The notes beneath the pieces are model-generated. The model saw only the letters and a program-made list of their open reading frames with translations. It had not been told where the DNA came from and made no database searches. The position numbers were made by a program, and so were the translations under genes. From positions 62,001 to 126,000 of the forward strand of contig CAVXIT010000002.1 of NCBI GenBank assembly GCA_963761985.1: a stretch of 64,000 nt of DNA, read 5' to 3'. Below, one piece after another: positions 43,656 through 52,906 of this stretch (the first letter of the stretch is position 1; every line of letters starts with the position of its first letter). Origin of the DNA: JACCTH01 sp963761985. Lineage in GTDB: Bacteria > Actinomycetota > Acidimicrobiia > Spongiisociales > ZC4RG35.

Positions 43656-44069
43656 ATGGCATCTCGCCTCAACCCGTACATCAGTTTTTCGAACAACGCC
43701 CGCGAGGCGATGGAGTTCTACAAGGACGTTTTTGGTGGTGAGTTGACGTTCAACACCTACGGGGAATACGGCGACAAAGACGCCCCTGAAGCCAACAACA
43801 TCATGCACGGCCAGCTCGAGACTGCCCAGGGCTATACGTTGATGGGGGCTGATAGTCCGCCGGGAACGGACGTTTCGCCGGGATCAAATTTCACCGTGAG
43901 CCTCAGCGGTGATGATGCCGACGAGCTCCGTGGCTACTGGAAGAAGCTCGCCGACGGAGGCAACGTCGTCGTTCCTCTCGAGAAGCAGATGTGGGGCGAC
44001 GAGTTCGGTCAGCTCGTCGACCGCTACGGGGTTGCCTGGATGGTCAACATCGGTGAACCAGAGGCCTAG
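43656..44069 (+). CDS. VOC-superfamily PhnB-like protein
   Basis: 137 residues, ATG preceded by AAAAGGAG. PhnB/glyoxalase-like features: RLNPYISFSNNAREAMEFYKDVFGGEL, NNIMHGQLETAQGYTLMGAD, and DEFGQLVDRYGVAWMVNIG at the end. The metal-ligand positions are only partly visible, and many family members are non-enzymatic. It ends four bases into the convergent hydrolase gene. Confidence 0.9.
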   Translation: MASRLNPYISFSNNAREAMEFYKDVFGGELTFNTYGEYGDKDAPEANNIMHGQLETAQGYTLMGADSPPGTDVSPGSNFTVSLSGDDADELRGYWKKLADGGNVVVPLEKQMWGDEFGQLVDRYGVAWMVNIGEPEA

Positions 44070-44854
44070 CCGGCAGTCGTAACTGTCTCCACTCCCGCCC
44101 AGAAGCCGGCGGCGAGCCCATTGAAAAGCTCGGGCCGCTCCATCGGAATCAGGTGGCCGGATCCCTCGACCAGGAAGAGGCGGCTGTTGGGGATTCGTTC
44201 GGCGAGCTCGACGCTGTTCTCGCAAGGGAGGATCCGATCCGCGCGGCCATGGATGATCGTTGTCGGAACGGCGATCTTCTCTACCTCCATTCCCTCTTCG
44301 AGATGGGCCGCGCCCGCGCCGTATTGCGCTGTCCAGGTGTCGGCGGGCGTCGGGTATTCGAGGCGCTCTTCTAACCACTTCTCATAGTGCTCGGGGTTGG
44401 CTTCGGCCCAGCCCGGTGAAAAGGAGAGATGCATCGTTGCCCGGGCATACTCGGCCGGCGACTTGCCGACCTCGCGCATCCAGGCTTCGCGCGTGGGCTC
44501 GGGAACCGGGTGATGGTTCGCTCCCCCCGCCGACGAGGCCACCAGGATCAGAGAGCGAACCAGTTCTGGACGTGTAATCGCCAGCGTCATGGCGAGGTAA
44601 CCGCCCAAAGAGTGGCCTACCACGTGGAAGGGTTCGTTTTCGTTGACGGTCTCGACGATGTCGTTCGCCATCTCGTCGATCGAGTACGGGCCTTCCGGTT
44701 TCGGTGAGCGGCCCGCGCCGCGGGGATCGATCTTTGTGATCTGCCAGTGCTCACCGAGCGGCTCCTGCTCCCGCCAGCACCACGAGGCGTATCCCAGCCC
44801 GGGGATTAACAACACCCGCAACCCCGACCCGATCGTTTCGCTAAAGAGGCGCAT
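44066..44854 (-). CDS. Alpha/beta-hydrolase
   Basis: 262 residues. VLLIPGLGYASWCWREQ (oxyanion region), IDPRGAGRSPKPEGPYS, nucleophile elbow FHVVGHSLGGYLAMTLA, acidic residue in IIHGRADRILP and His in LVEGSGHLIPMERPELF. Full catalytic triad, no signal peptide. It lies three bases downstream of the Rieske oxygenase gene on the same strand, so a shared degradative function is possible but cannot be specified. Confidence 0.9.
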   Translation of the reverse strand: MRLFSETIGSGLRVLLIPGLGYASWCWREQEPLGEHWQITKIDPRGAGRSPKPEGPYSIDEMANDIVETVNENEPFHVVGHSLGGYLAMTLAITRPELVRSLILVASSAGGANHHPVPEPTREAWMREVGKSPAEYARATMHLSFSPGWAEANPEHYEKWLEERLEYPTPADTWTAQYGAGAAHLEEGMEVEKIAVPTTIIHGRADRILPCENSVELAERIPNSRLFLVEGSGHLIPMERPELFNGLAAGFWAGVETVTTAG

Positions 44855-44857
44855 CTG

Positions 44858-45889
44858 TCAGGAGGTACCGAAGCTCAAGCCGAGCTCGTTGAGCCAGCGC
44901 CGGTAGGCGATCGAGGTCTTGTCGGAGCGGAGATGGAGCTCGGCTTGCAGGTCAAGCGGAAGCAGCTCCGGTCGTTGTGATTCGACGATCGGTACGTCCT
45001 GGGCGGTGACCTCGTCCTGGAACTGGCGGAGCTCGAGATCCGACAGCTCCTCGGCGTAATTGAGGGCTTCGCACATCCACCCGATCGAATGGTCTACGTC
45101 AACCGGTGTGACATTGAAGTAGATCGAAAAGATCTGCTCAGCCTTCTTCGTGAAGTAGGCCGTCAACGGCCGAAACACCCGGTAGGTATAAGTCACCGGC
45201 TTGCCTATTCCGGTCCCATCTGGATTCGGCTGCCAAACGGTGATCCCGTCGGCAGTGACGCCGTGATCGTCAGTTATCACCGTGTAGTCGGAGATCTCGG
45301 CATGGCCGCGATCGCCGAGATACCCCTCGTGGACAAACGGAAAGTGAGCGACATCGAGAAAGTTTTCGATCACTCGTGGACCCGCGGCCTTGAACTCGTA
45401 CGGGCCGCAATGAATCTTGCGGAACGAGGAGTCGTCCCATTCGGGAAACGCCGGGACGTCACCTGCAGGCGAACCGAGGGTCACCCACACCCAACCGAAA
45501 CGTTCTGCCGACTTGAAAACTCTCGTCTGAGCCCGCGCCGGCGGTTTGATATCAGGATGGGCAGGAATGAGGACACACCGGCCGGTGTGGTCGTAGGTCC
45601 AGCCGTGATACGGGCACGTGAGGAGACCGTCCTCGATCGAACCGAGCGACAACCGGGTCCCCCGGTGGGCACAAAGATCCTGCCAAGCGACTACCTCGCC
45701 CTCGTTTCGCCATAACACCAGGTCGAGACCCAAGAGGCGAATTCCCAGCGGCGCATCCTGAGTGACTTGATCGGTCCGAGCAACGACATGCCAGTCGTCG
45801 ACCAGGACTGGATCGTCAACGGGGGCTACCACTGCCAGGGCACGATACGCCCCCCACCATTCCTGCGGAAAAGGCGCGGCCAATCTCAT
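44858..45889 (-). CDS. Rieske non-heme iron oxygenase, large subunit
   Basis: 343 residues from ATG 45889; GTG 45832 is an alternative because relatives begin near DDWHVVAR. Rieske 2Fe-2S ligands lie in DLCAHRGTRLSLG and LLTCPYHGWTYDHTG. The mononuclear-iron site is in ENFLDVAHFPFVHEGYLGD (His-His) with a later Asp/Glu. Belongs to the VanA/PobA-like group that hydroxylates or demethylates aromatic or related compounds. It needs a reductase, which is not adjacent. Divergent from rtcB with almost no gap. Confidence 0.9.
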   Translation of the reverse strand: MRLAAPFPQEWWGAYRALAVVAPVDDPVLVDDWHVVARTDQVTQDAPLGIRLLGLDLVLWRNEGEVVAWQDLCAHRGTRLSLGSIEDGLLTCPYHGWTYDHTGRCVLIPAHPDIKPPARAQTRVFKSAERFGWVWVTLGSPAGDVPAFPEWDDSSFRKIHCGPYEFKAAGPRVIENFLDVAHFPFVHEGYLGDRGHAEISDYTVITDDHGVTADGITVWQPNPDGTGIGKPVTYTYRVFRPLTAYFTKKAEQIFSIYFNVTPVDVDHSIGWMCEALNYAEELSDLELRQFQDEVTAQDVPIVESQRPELLPLDLQAELHLRSDKTSIAYRRWLNELGLSFGTS

Positions 45890-45892
45890 CGA

Positions 45893-47092
45893 TTGGGGAG
45901 CGCAGATCTACGCAAGAATGAGAACTTGCCTGGCGAACCACGCCCGAATGTCCTGTCGTGGGCGTCGATCGTCGACGACCACACGTTGGATCAGGCCGCA
46001 CTGTCCGCGGAATTGCCTTTCGTCCGTGGGCCGGTGGTGCTGATGCCCGATGCTCATTTCGGATTGGGGGCAACGATCGGTTCAGTGATCGCCACCGAGG
46101 GGGCGGTGATCCCGGCAGCCGTGGGAGTTGACATTGGATGTGGCATGGCGGCCCTGTCGGTGCCCATGGACAGCTCGCTTCTCACAGCTTCCAACTTGAA
46201 GCAGGTGCTAGCGCAATGGGTGCGGCGCATTCCCGCCGGGGTCGGCCAGGGTCATGAGAAAGAGACCAACCCGGGGGAAAGGTGGCTGGCGAAGAATCCC
46301 TACGAGCTCGACGACAAACGGCGGGCAACGACCATTCGACAGTTCGGCACGCTCGGCTCAGGCAACCATTTCCTCGAGCTGTGCCTCGATGAGACCGACG
46401 CCGTCTGGGTCATGCTCCATTCGGGGTCGCGCGGGATTGGAAACCAGCTCGCCCGCGACTTCATTCAGGCCGCGGAAGGTGAAACGAAGCGCCGACGAGT
46501 CGAGTTGCCTCATCGGGATCTCGCCTACTTCGTCGAGGGCACCGATCTCTACGACGAATACATGCAAGCACTGGGCTGGGCACAGCGATATGCCGCGGCG
46601 AATCGCCAGCAAATGCTGCTCTACGCCTACGAACAACTCGTTCGACTCTTCGCTTTGGAAACCCCATTCTCTGATCTCGCGCAGATCAACTGTCATCACA
46701 ACTACGCGGTAGTCGAACATCACGGCGGCAAAGATGTTTTGCTCACTCGCAAGGGGGCGATCAGCGCTCGCGAGGGCGAGCTGGGCTTAATCCCGGGCTC
46801 GATGGGAGCCGCTTCCTACATCGTCCGCGGTCTGGGCAATCCGGCCGCCTATAACTCCTCGCCGCATGGCGCCGGGCGGGCCATGTCGCGAACCCAGGCA
46901 CGGAAACAATTCACGACAGCAGATCTGACCAAAGCGATGGAGGGCCGGACGTGGCGGGATGACGTCGCGGCGAAGTTGATCGACGAAATACCCTCCGCCT
47001 ACAAGGACATCGACCAGATCATGGCCGACTCGCGCGACCTGGTCGAGATCGTCCACACCTTGCGCCAGGTCGCCAACTACAAGGGGACCTAA
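45893..47092 (+). CDS. rtcB: RtcB-family RNA ligase
   Basis: About 399 residues, the short bacterial form. The start is uncertain: TTG 45893 or TTG 45925, since no ATG is in place before NVLSWASIVDD. Catalytic features: VVLMPDAHFGLGATIGSVIA, GVDIGCGMA (metal Cys), GSGNHFLELCLDE, LHSGSRGIGNQLA, INCHHNYAVVEHHG, LTRKGAISA, PGSMGAASYIVRG and SSPHGAGRAMSR with the guanylated His. Joins RNA ends bearing 2',3'-cyclic or 3'-phosphate. No archease or RtcA gene is nearby. Stop codons overlap with the convergent permease gene. Confidence 0.92.
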   Translation: MGSADLRKNENLPGEPRPNVLSWASIVDDHTLDQAALSAELPFVRGPVVLMPDAHFGLGATIGSVIATEGAVIPAAVGVDIGCGMAALSVPMDSSLLTASNLKQVLAQWVRRIPAGVGQGHEKETNPGERWLAKNPYELDDKRRATTIRQFGTLGSGNHFLELCLDETDAVWVMLHSGSRGIGNQLARDFIQAAEGETKRRRVELPHRDLAYFVEGTDLYDEYMQALGWAQRYAAANRQQMLLYAYEQLVRLFALETPFSDLAQINCHHNYAVVEHHGGKDVLLTRKGAISAREGELGLIPGSMGAASYIVRGLGNPAAYNSSPHGAGRAMSRTQARKQFTTADLTKAMEGRTWRDDVAAKLIDEIPSAYKDIDQIMADSRDLVEIVHTLRQVANYKGT

Positions 47093-48003
47093 GCGGCGGT
47101 CAGGTCGAGGATCCGTTTGAATCGCTTGCGGGCGAAGGCGAGTGCGACCAGCGTGGCCACATAGGGCAATGCATCGGTGATCTGCACCGGCAGCCCATTG
47201 CCTTGCAAGCGAAAACCAAGGCCTTCCGCCGCTCCGAACAGGGCGCTGGCGCCGAGTACTCCTAAAGGATGAGCCCTCCCAAGCATGACCGCCACAACGG
47301 CGATCCAACCGCGGCCCGAGGACATGTTCTCTGAGAACTGGACCACGTTGCCGAGAGCCAACTGCGCCCCGGCTAAGCCGCACAGCATTCCAGAGGCGAC
47401 CACAGCGGCGTACTTGTATTGCGTCGGGCTGACGCCGAGAGTCTCTGCCGACAACGGCCTTTCCCCCACTCCGCGCAACCGGAGGCCGATTGGCGTGCGG
47501 AACAGGAAGACCCAGATGGCCGGCACCGCGAGCATGGCCAAATAGCCAGGAATGGTGCTGCGGAAGATCGCTGGGCCGACGATCGGGATTTCTGACAAGA
47601 GCGGAATTGGAAAGCGATCCAGGCCGTCGACTCGCGGATCTTGGAAAACGCCTCGCACGCCGAACAATTGGGGCAACAAGAAGCTGGTAAGACCGAGTGC
47701 CAGGAGGTTGACGGCCACCCCGATGACGATCGGGTCGCCCTGGCGAGACACCGCCCCGTACGCGAGAACCAATGACAGCGCTGCCCCGGCGGTCATGGCT
47801 ATCAGGGTGCCGACGGTGGCCGAGGTAGCCAGATATGAGCCGGCCACGGCCGCGAAAGCGCCGGTCAACATCATTCCCTCAAGTGAGATTTGGAACACGC
47901 CGGCCCGGTCACAGATCAGTCCCCCAAGAGCGGCGAGGAGGATCGGAATCAACGCTCGCACCACCGACTCGACCAAGGCGGAGTCGAAGAGTTGCTCGAA
48001 CAT
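47089..48003 (-). CDS. Nucleoside-type ABC transporter permease 2 (BmpA-system)
   Basis: 304 residues from ATG 48003, whose G overlaps nothing but whose A-T share the TGATG junction with the first permease. Branched-chain/ribose-type permease with VRALIPILLAALGGLICDRAGVFQISLEGMMLTGAFAAVAG, the conserved start of the second permease in nucleoside (YufQ/NupQ-like) systems. Also PIVIGVAVNLLALGLTSFLL, and GRGWIAVVAVMLGRAHPLGVLGASALFGAAEGL near the C-terminus. Last gene of the importer operon. Confidence 0.9.
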   Translation of the reverse strand: MFEQLFDSALVESVVRALIPILLAALGGLICDRAGVFQISLEGMMLTGAFAAVAGSYLATSATVGTLIAMTAGAALSLVLAYGAVSRQGDPIVIGVAVNLLALGLTSFLLPQLFGVRGVFQDPRVDGLDRFPIPLLSEIPIVGPAIFRSTIPGYLAMLAVPAIWVFLFRTPIGLRLRGVGERPLSAETLGVSPTQYKYAAVVASGMLCGLAGAQLALGNVVQFSENMSSGRGWIAVVAVMLGRAHPLGVLGASALFGAAEGLGFRLQGNGLPVQITDALPYVATLVALAFARKRFKRILDLTAA

Positions 48004-49082
48004 CAGACTTCCCCGGTCACCGTCGTCTCGCCTTCGATGACGACCGCGCTTTCGCGGCGGGCCTTCAAAACGAATCGCCCGGCGATCATGATGATGACTA
48101 CCGCCTGGAGCACCTGGGCGATCTGCCACGGCACGTTCACATTGCGCTGCATGGCTAACCCGCCAATCTGCAGAGCAGCGAAGAAAGCACCAGCGGCGAG
48201 CATGGGACCGGGTCGGTGCCGGGCGAGCAGAGCCACGAGCAACCCTGACCAGGCGAAGCCGGACACAACTAGATCTCCGTCGAGAAAGCGATAAGTCTCG
48301 CCGACGACCAGGTGGGTTCCGATCATTCCCGCGATCGCTCCGGAAGCGAGCATCACCCATACCACCTGACGGTCGACGGCGACACCGCCATATCGCGAGA
48401 ACCGCGAATTAAGGCCGGTCATCCGCGTTTCGTAACCGGGCACAGTGCGAAGGTTGAACAGCGCCACACCAACCAGGAGAAGGATGAGGAGGACGAGGCT
48501 GGCCGAAACGCCGTCGAAGAGGGCTAGCTTCGGGATGCGGTTGCTTTCAGGGACGGGCACCGTCGATGAAGAGGTCACGGTCGGGTCCGCAAACGGAAAG
48601 CGAACCATGTAGCCAGTGAGAGCGCGCGCCGGGTAGTTGAGGAGAAGACTCGAGATAAGGATCGGAAGCTTGAGCGCGGTCTGCCCGATCGCCGGCAACA
48701 GCGCCCACAAAGCTCCCGCGATCATTCCGGCCACCAACGCCAGCGGAATCACCAGCACCGGCGGAAACGGGAGATAAATCGCCGCCAGAGTTCCCGCCAG
48801 ACCTCCAATCACCATCTGACCCTCGCCACCGAGGTTGATCACCCCGGCCCGAAAGGGAATCGAAATCGCCAATGCCATCCCAACGATGGGAATCATTCGA
48901 CTGACGGTGTTGCGCAGACCCGAGCCGGTGAAGGCGCCCCGCACCATCTCCGAGTAGGCGAGCAAAGGGTTAGTACCGGTGGCCGCGATGATCGCGGCGC
49001 CAATCAGGAGAGAGAGCACAATCGAAAAAGCGACCGGGTTTCGCAGCACCCGGCCAGTGTTTGTTCGGAGCGTTTCAGCCAT
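48003..49082 (-). CDS. Nucleoside-type ABC transporter permease 1 (BmpA-system)
   Basis: 359 residues from ATG 49082 (MAETLRTNTGRVLRNPVAFSIVLSLLIGAAII). Characteristic block ALAISIPFRAGVINLGGEGQMVIGGLAG in the middle helices, then LNSRFSRYGGVAVDRQVVWVMLASGAIAGMIGTHLVVG and GFAWSGLLVALLARHRPGPMLAAGAFFAALQIGG, as in the YufP/NupP group. Overlaps the ATPase gene by eight bases. Confidence 0.9.
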   Translation of the reverse strand: MAETLRTNTGRVLRNPVAFSIVLSLLIGAAIIAATGTNPLLAYSEMVRGAFTGSGLRNTVSRMIPIVGMALAISIPFRAGVINLGGEGQMVIGGLAGTLAAIYLPFPPVLVIPLALVAGMIAGALWALLPAIGQTALKLPILISSLLLNYPARALTGYMVRFPFADPTVTSSSTVPVPESNRIPKLALFDGVSASLVLLILLLVGVALFNLRTVPGYETRMTGLNSRFSRYGGVAVDRQVVWVMLASGAIAGMIGTHLVVGETYRFLDGDLVVSGFAWSGLLVALLARHRPGPMLAAGAFFAALQIGGLAMQRNVNVPWQIAQVLQAVVIIMIAGRFVLKARRESAVVIEGETTVTGEV

Positions 49083-50610
49083 TGGCAGCTCCAGCCAGAT
49101 GGCCACCCGTCATATAGACCCCGAGCTCTTCTTCATCGGTTGCGGCGGCATCGAATTCGGCCACGACGCGGCCCTCATACATCACCAGAATCCGGTTCGA
49201 AAGCGATAGCAATTCGGTGAGTTCGGCGGAGATCAACAGAATCCCCCTGCCCTGCTCGCGATACTCGAGCAGCCGCCGATGGAGGAATTCGATGGCGCCA
49301 ATGTCGACACCCCGCGTGGGCTGGTCGGCGATGAGGAGTTCGGCGGGATGGGTCATCTCCCGGGCGACCACTACCTTTTGCAAGTTGCCGCCGGACAGGG
49401 TTCCCACGAGGGTGTCCTGGCTTCCGACCCTGACGTCGTAACGCTCGATCAACTCGCGAGCGTGCTCCCTCACCACGGCACCTCGCAGCCACCGTCCCCG
49501 GCGGAACTTCTCCGTCCGCTGATAACCCATCAATAGGTTCGACCACACCTCGCCTCCGGCGGCCGTTCCCACCCGGTGCCGGTCTTCGGGGACATAGGCG
49601 AGCCCGACAGCACGTCGTTGGGCGGGCTCGGCCTGGGTGATATCGATGCCGTTGAGGGTGATGTTCCCGCCGTTCGGGGGCCTGAGTCCGGTGAGGGCGT
49701 CGATGAGCTCGTTCTGCCCATTTCCGGCTACGGCGGCAATGCCGAGAATCTCGCCGGCTTGCAGTTCGAAGCCGACGCCCTCGAGCCGGACCAAACCGGT
49801 TTCGTCCACCACGCCGAGGTTGCTGACCGAAAGCAGAGGTTCGCCTCCATCGCCCAGCGGCGGTCGCGTCACCGCCTCGACGTCCCGTCCGGTCATGAGC
49901 TTTGAGATCGCTCTTGATGAGGTGTCCGCAGTAGCGAGATCGGCCACGACCCGTCCTGATCTCAGCACCGTCACGCGGTCCGAAATTGCCATCACCTCAT
50001 TGAGTTTGTGGGTCACAAAGAGGATGGTGCGGCCCGCTTCCTTCAAACGCCGCATGATCGCAAAGAGCCCATCACGCTCCTGGGGCGCCAACACTGCAGT
50101 GGGTTCGTCGAGGATCAGTACTCGGGCGTCGCGATACAAAGCTTTGACGATCTCGACTCGTTGCAAAACCCCCACTGGCAGGTCCTCTACCCGAGCGTTG
50201 GGGTCGATCCCCAGGCCGAAGCTGTCCGCGAGTTTGCGAACCTCGGCACTGGCGGCCTCACGATCAACAAACCAACCTTTCTTGGGTTCATTTCGGTAGA
50301 CGACGTTCTCGGCGACGGTCAGCGTTGGAAAGAGCTTGAAGGCCTGATGGACCATGCCGAGCCCGGCCGCAATCGCATCCAGTGCTGAGGAGAAGCGAAC
50401 CGGCCGCCCCCCCACCCGAATCTCCCCCTGATCCGGCTGAACGAGGCCGTAGAGGATCGACATCAAAGTGGTTTTCCCGGCCCCGTTCTCACCGACGATG
50501 GCGTGAATATCACCGGCCGCGACCGTGAGGTCGATGCGGTCGTTCGCGAGAACTCCGGGGAATCGTTTGGTGATTCCCCGGAGTTCCAGTTCAGGAGTGT
50601 TGGTGGTCAA
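49075..50610 (-). CDS. Nucleoside-type ABC transporter ATP-binding protein (double ABC domain)
   Basis: 511 residues from TTG 50610, with two ABC domains in one chain as in sugar and nucleoside (YufO/NupO) importers. First domain: Walker A GENGAGKTTLM, Walker B VLILDEPTAVLA. Second domain: Walker A-like AVAGNGQNELIDAL, which lacks the usual GK, and signature LSGGNLQKVVVAREM. AYVPEDRHRVGTAAGG is typical of the family. The second site is therefore likely non-hydrolytic, as in relatives. Drives uptake through the two permeases downstream. Confidence 0.92.
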   Translation of the reverse strand: MTTNTPELELRGITKRFPGVLANDRIDLTVAAGDIHAIVGENGAGKTTLMSILYGLVQPDQGEIRVGGRPVRFSSALDAIAAGLGMVHQAFKLFPTLTVAENVVYRNEPKKGWFVDREAASAEVRKLADSFGLGIDPNARVEDLPVGVLQRVEIVKALYRDARVLILDEPTAVLAPQERDGLFAIMRRLKEAGRTILFVTHKLNEVMAISDRVTVLRSGRVVADLATADTSSRAISKLMTGRDVEAVTRPPLGDGGEPLLSVSNLGVVDETGLVRLEGVGFELQAGEILGIAAVAGNGQNELIDALTGLRPPNGGNITLNGIDITQAEPAQRRAVGLAYVPEDRHRVGTAAGGEVWSNLLMGYQRTEKFRRGRWLRGAVVREHARELIERYDVRVGSQDTLVGTLSGGNLQKVVVAREMTHPAELLIADQPTRGVDIGAIEFLHRRLLEYREQGRGILLISAELTELLSLSNRILVMYEGRVVAEFDAAATDEEELGVYMTGGHLAGAANG

Positions 50611-50615
50611 GCGCC

Positions 50616-51734
50616 TTACGGGAACAGCGGATCAGGGACCACGAGACTTCCGTCCATGATTTGGTCCGCGGCCTCCTGAACCTGAGTGACGATCTCGGGA
50701 TAGTCGGCGATGAGGCATTCCGAACTAGCGAGGTCTTCACCGATCGCCATCACGCCGGTACCGCCCTCGAGGAGACCAAAGGAAGTCAGGGGCTCAGCAG
50801 TGCCCGCCAGAATCCCATCGATTAGCTGCTCAACCACGTTGTCGACCAGCTTGAGGTTGTTGTCGACGATGCTGCCGGCCGCTTCCGGGCATTGATTGAC
50901 ATCTACTCCGTAGCTCATGAAGCCGACTTCCTGGGCCGCCTCGAAGATCCCGCCGTTCGACCCGGCGCCTACGGCGAAGATTTGATCCGCTCCTTGGGCT
51001 GCCATCGCCAGAGCTTGCTCCTTAGCGCGGGGCGGATCCGAGAAGGGATTGTCGCCGCCGATGAACACCTGGGAATCCGTGATCGAATCGTCGATCGTCT
51101 GCGCCCCGAGCGCAAAGCTGTCCGACCAGCGATGCAAGAAGGGGATGTCGAGGGCAACCACCGAGCCGATCTGCTTCGATTCGGACAAGTTCCCGGCCAT
51201 GAGACCGAGCAGGTACGCGCCTTCCTGTTCGCGGAAGACCCCGCAGTGCAGGTTCTCGATCGGAGTCTCGCTCTCCGGACAAGCGTCGATCAGGATGAAT
51301 TGCTGTTCGGGATTCGCCTGCGCAAACTCAGCCGAGAGCTCCGTGAACTCGAAGGTAGTGAGAACGATCACGTCCGGCGCTTCTTCTACCGCCGCCTCGA
51401 TATTCGCTCGTCTCGAGTTGAGATCGGTGCTTTCGAAGGTCTTGAAGGAACCGCCCAGTCTCTCGGCGGCTCGCTGGGTTCCGATCTGCCCCAATTCGAG
51501 GAACTTGTTGATGCCGATCGGGTTGGGAGTGACGTAGATGAAAGTGGGACCTTCACCGCCGCCAGCCAGCGTGGTTTCGGTACCACCAGCGGTGGTCGAA
51601 GGAGCGCCACCGTCGCTGGTCGTCGGTGTGCCGCCATCATCGGCTGTCGTCTCCGCGCTGTCCCCGCCCCCGCACGCTGCCAAGGACATTGCCATTACGA
51701 GCGCGCCGCACAGGATTTTTCCGAACCTATTCAT
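50616..51734 (-). CDS. BMP-family nucleoside-binding lipoprotein
   Basis: 372 residues, preceded by GGAGGAGG. Lipobox in MNRFGKILCGALVMAMSLAACGGGD, then a Thr/Gly/Ala linker. The Bmp/PnrA domain shows TPNPIGINKFLELGQIGTQRAAERLG, PDVIVLTTFEFTELSAEFAQANPEQQFILIDACPE, REQEGAYLLGLMAGNLSESKQIGSVVALDIPFLHRW and YGVDVNQCPEAAG. Characterised relatives bind purine nucleosides or related compounds. ATG overlaps the mtnA stop codon (ATGA), so importer and isomerase are one transcript. Confidence 0.92.
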   Translation of the reverse strand: MNRFGKILCGALVMAMSLAACGGGDSAETTADDGGTPTTSDGGAPSTTAGGTETTLAGGGEGPTFIYVTPNPIGINKFLELGQIGTQRAAERLGGSFKTFESTDLNSRRANIEAAVEEAPDVIVLTTFEFTELSAEFAQANPEQQFILIDACPESETPIENLHCGVFREQEGAYLLGLMAGNLSESKQIGSVVALDIPFLHRWSDSFALGAQTIDDSITDSQVFIGGDNPFSDPPRAKEQALAMAAQGADQIFAVGAGSNGGIFEAAQEVGFMSYGVDVNQCPEAAGSIVDNNLKLVDNVVEQLIDGILAGTAEPLTSFGLLEGGTGVMAIGEDLASSECLIADYPEIVTQVQEAADQIMDGSLVVPDPLFP

Positions 51735-52844
51735 ATTCCTCCTCCGTTGCCATTGTCGATTCCATTCTCGCCGTCTCGAGACGGCAAAGGGGTAAGGGTT
51801 TCGCCCCGATCAAAGCGAACCACGCGCCGCTCCGTGACGAGGGCCGTGATGAGACTGACCGGGGTGACGTCGAATGCCGGGTTGAGTGCTGGAGTGTCAG
51901 GGGGCGCCACCGATAAACCGCGAAAACCAACCACTTCGCCGGCCCCTCGATCCTCAATTTCAATGTTGTCCCCGGTTGGCGTGTCGAGATCGACGCTTGA
52001 CTCCGGTGCCACGACGATAAAAGGCACCGACGCGTGCTGCGCGCCGAGGGCGAGGGCGTACGAACCGACCTTGTTGGCCGTGTCCCCGTTGGCGGCAACG
52101 CGGTCGGCTCCGATCAGCACCGCGTCAATGGGCTGGCGAGCGAGGATGAAAGGTCCCGCCGAATCAACCAAGAGTCGAAACGGCGCCCCCATGCCGCGCC
52201 AGCTCCCAAGTGGTTAGCCGACTTCCTTGCAGTAACGGCCGTGTTTCCACCGGAAGGGCTTCTTCCAGCTGACCCCTTTCAAACATGGTGGCAATGACCC
52301 CAAGCGCCGTCCCCCGTTGGACTGCCGCCAAACCACCGGTGTTGCAGATGGTCATCAGCCGTTGCGGCCGAGTCCCGGCGAGCTCCTCGAGCAAGTCAGC
52401 GCCTCGGCGTCCCATCTCCCAGCAGGCCGAAATCTCCTCATCGCGGATCGTTGTTGCCTCGGCGAGGATTGAGTCGAAACCTTCGCCGGCTCGAGCCGCG
52501 GCCCGGTCGACTGCGCGGCCCAGGTTGACCGCGGTGGGACGGGCGTCGCGCAAGCTTCCCACCGCTTGCGCGAACTCGAGAGGGTCGTGAGGAAGGTGAG
52601 CCCGAGCGGCTAGGGCGACTCCAAACGCCCCGGCGACGCCGATTGAAGGTGCCCCTCGAACGGCCAACCGCCGGATCGCATCCACCAGGTCCGGCACCTG
52701 CTCGATTCGCAGCACGACCAGCTCCTCCGGCAGTGCGGTCTGGTCGATGAGCTCAACGGCACCGTCAACCCAGTCGATGCTGCGCAGCCCTTTCCAATCA
52801 CTATTTGGCGAGGCTCCGGTCAGGGTCGCGGGGTTGTCTGACAA
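51731..52844 (-). CDS. mtnA: S-methyl-5-thioribose-1-phosphate isomerase family (MtnA/DrdI-like), one frameshift
   Basis: Isomerises an aldopentose 1-phosphate (5-methylthioribose or 5-deoxyribose 1-phosphate) to the ketose. Start uncertain, perhaps TTG 52844. Blocks: LRSIDWVDGAVELIDQTALPEELV, RRLAVRGAPSIGVAGAFGVAL, the active-site Cys in LMTICNTGGLAAVQRGTALGVI, ETRPLLQGSRLTTWELARHG, VDSAGPF, the Asp in VLIGADRVAANGDTANKVGSYALAL, and AFDVTPVSLITALVTERR. An extra G in the GGGGG run at about 52190 shifts the frame between ELARHG and APFRLLVDSAG. About 370 residues when joined. Confidence 0.88.
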
Positions 52845-52906
52845 CTTCTCGATTCGGAACTTAGCATGGCTGCCTTCCGGCGAAGGTTGGATCTCTGCGG
52901 ACTCGA

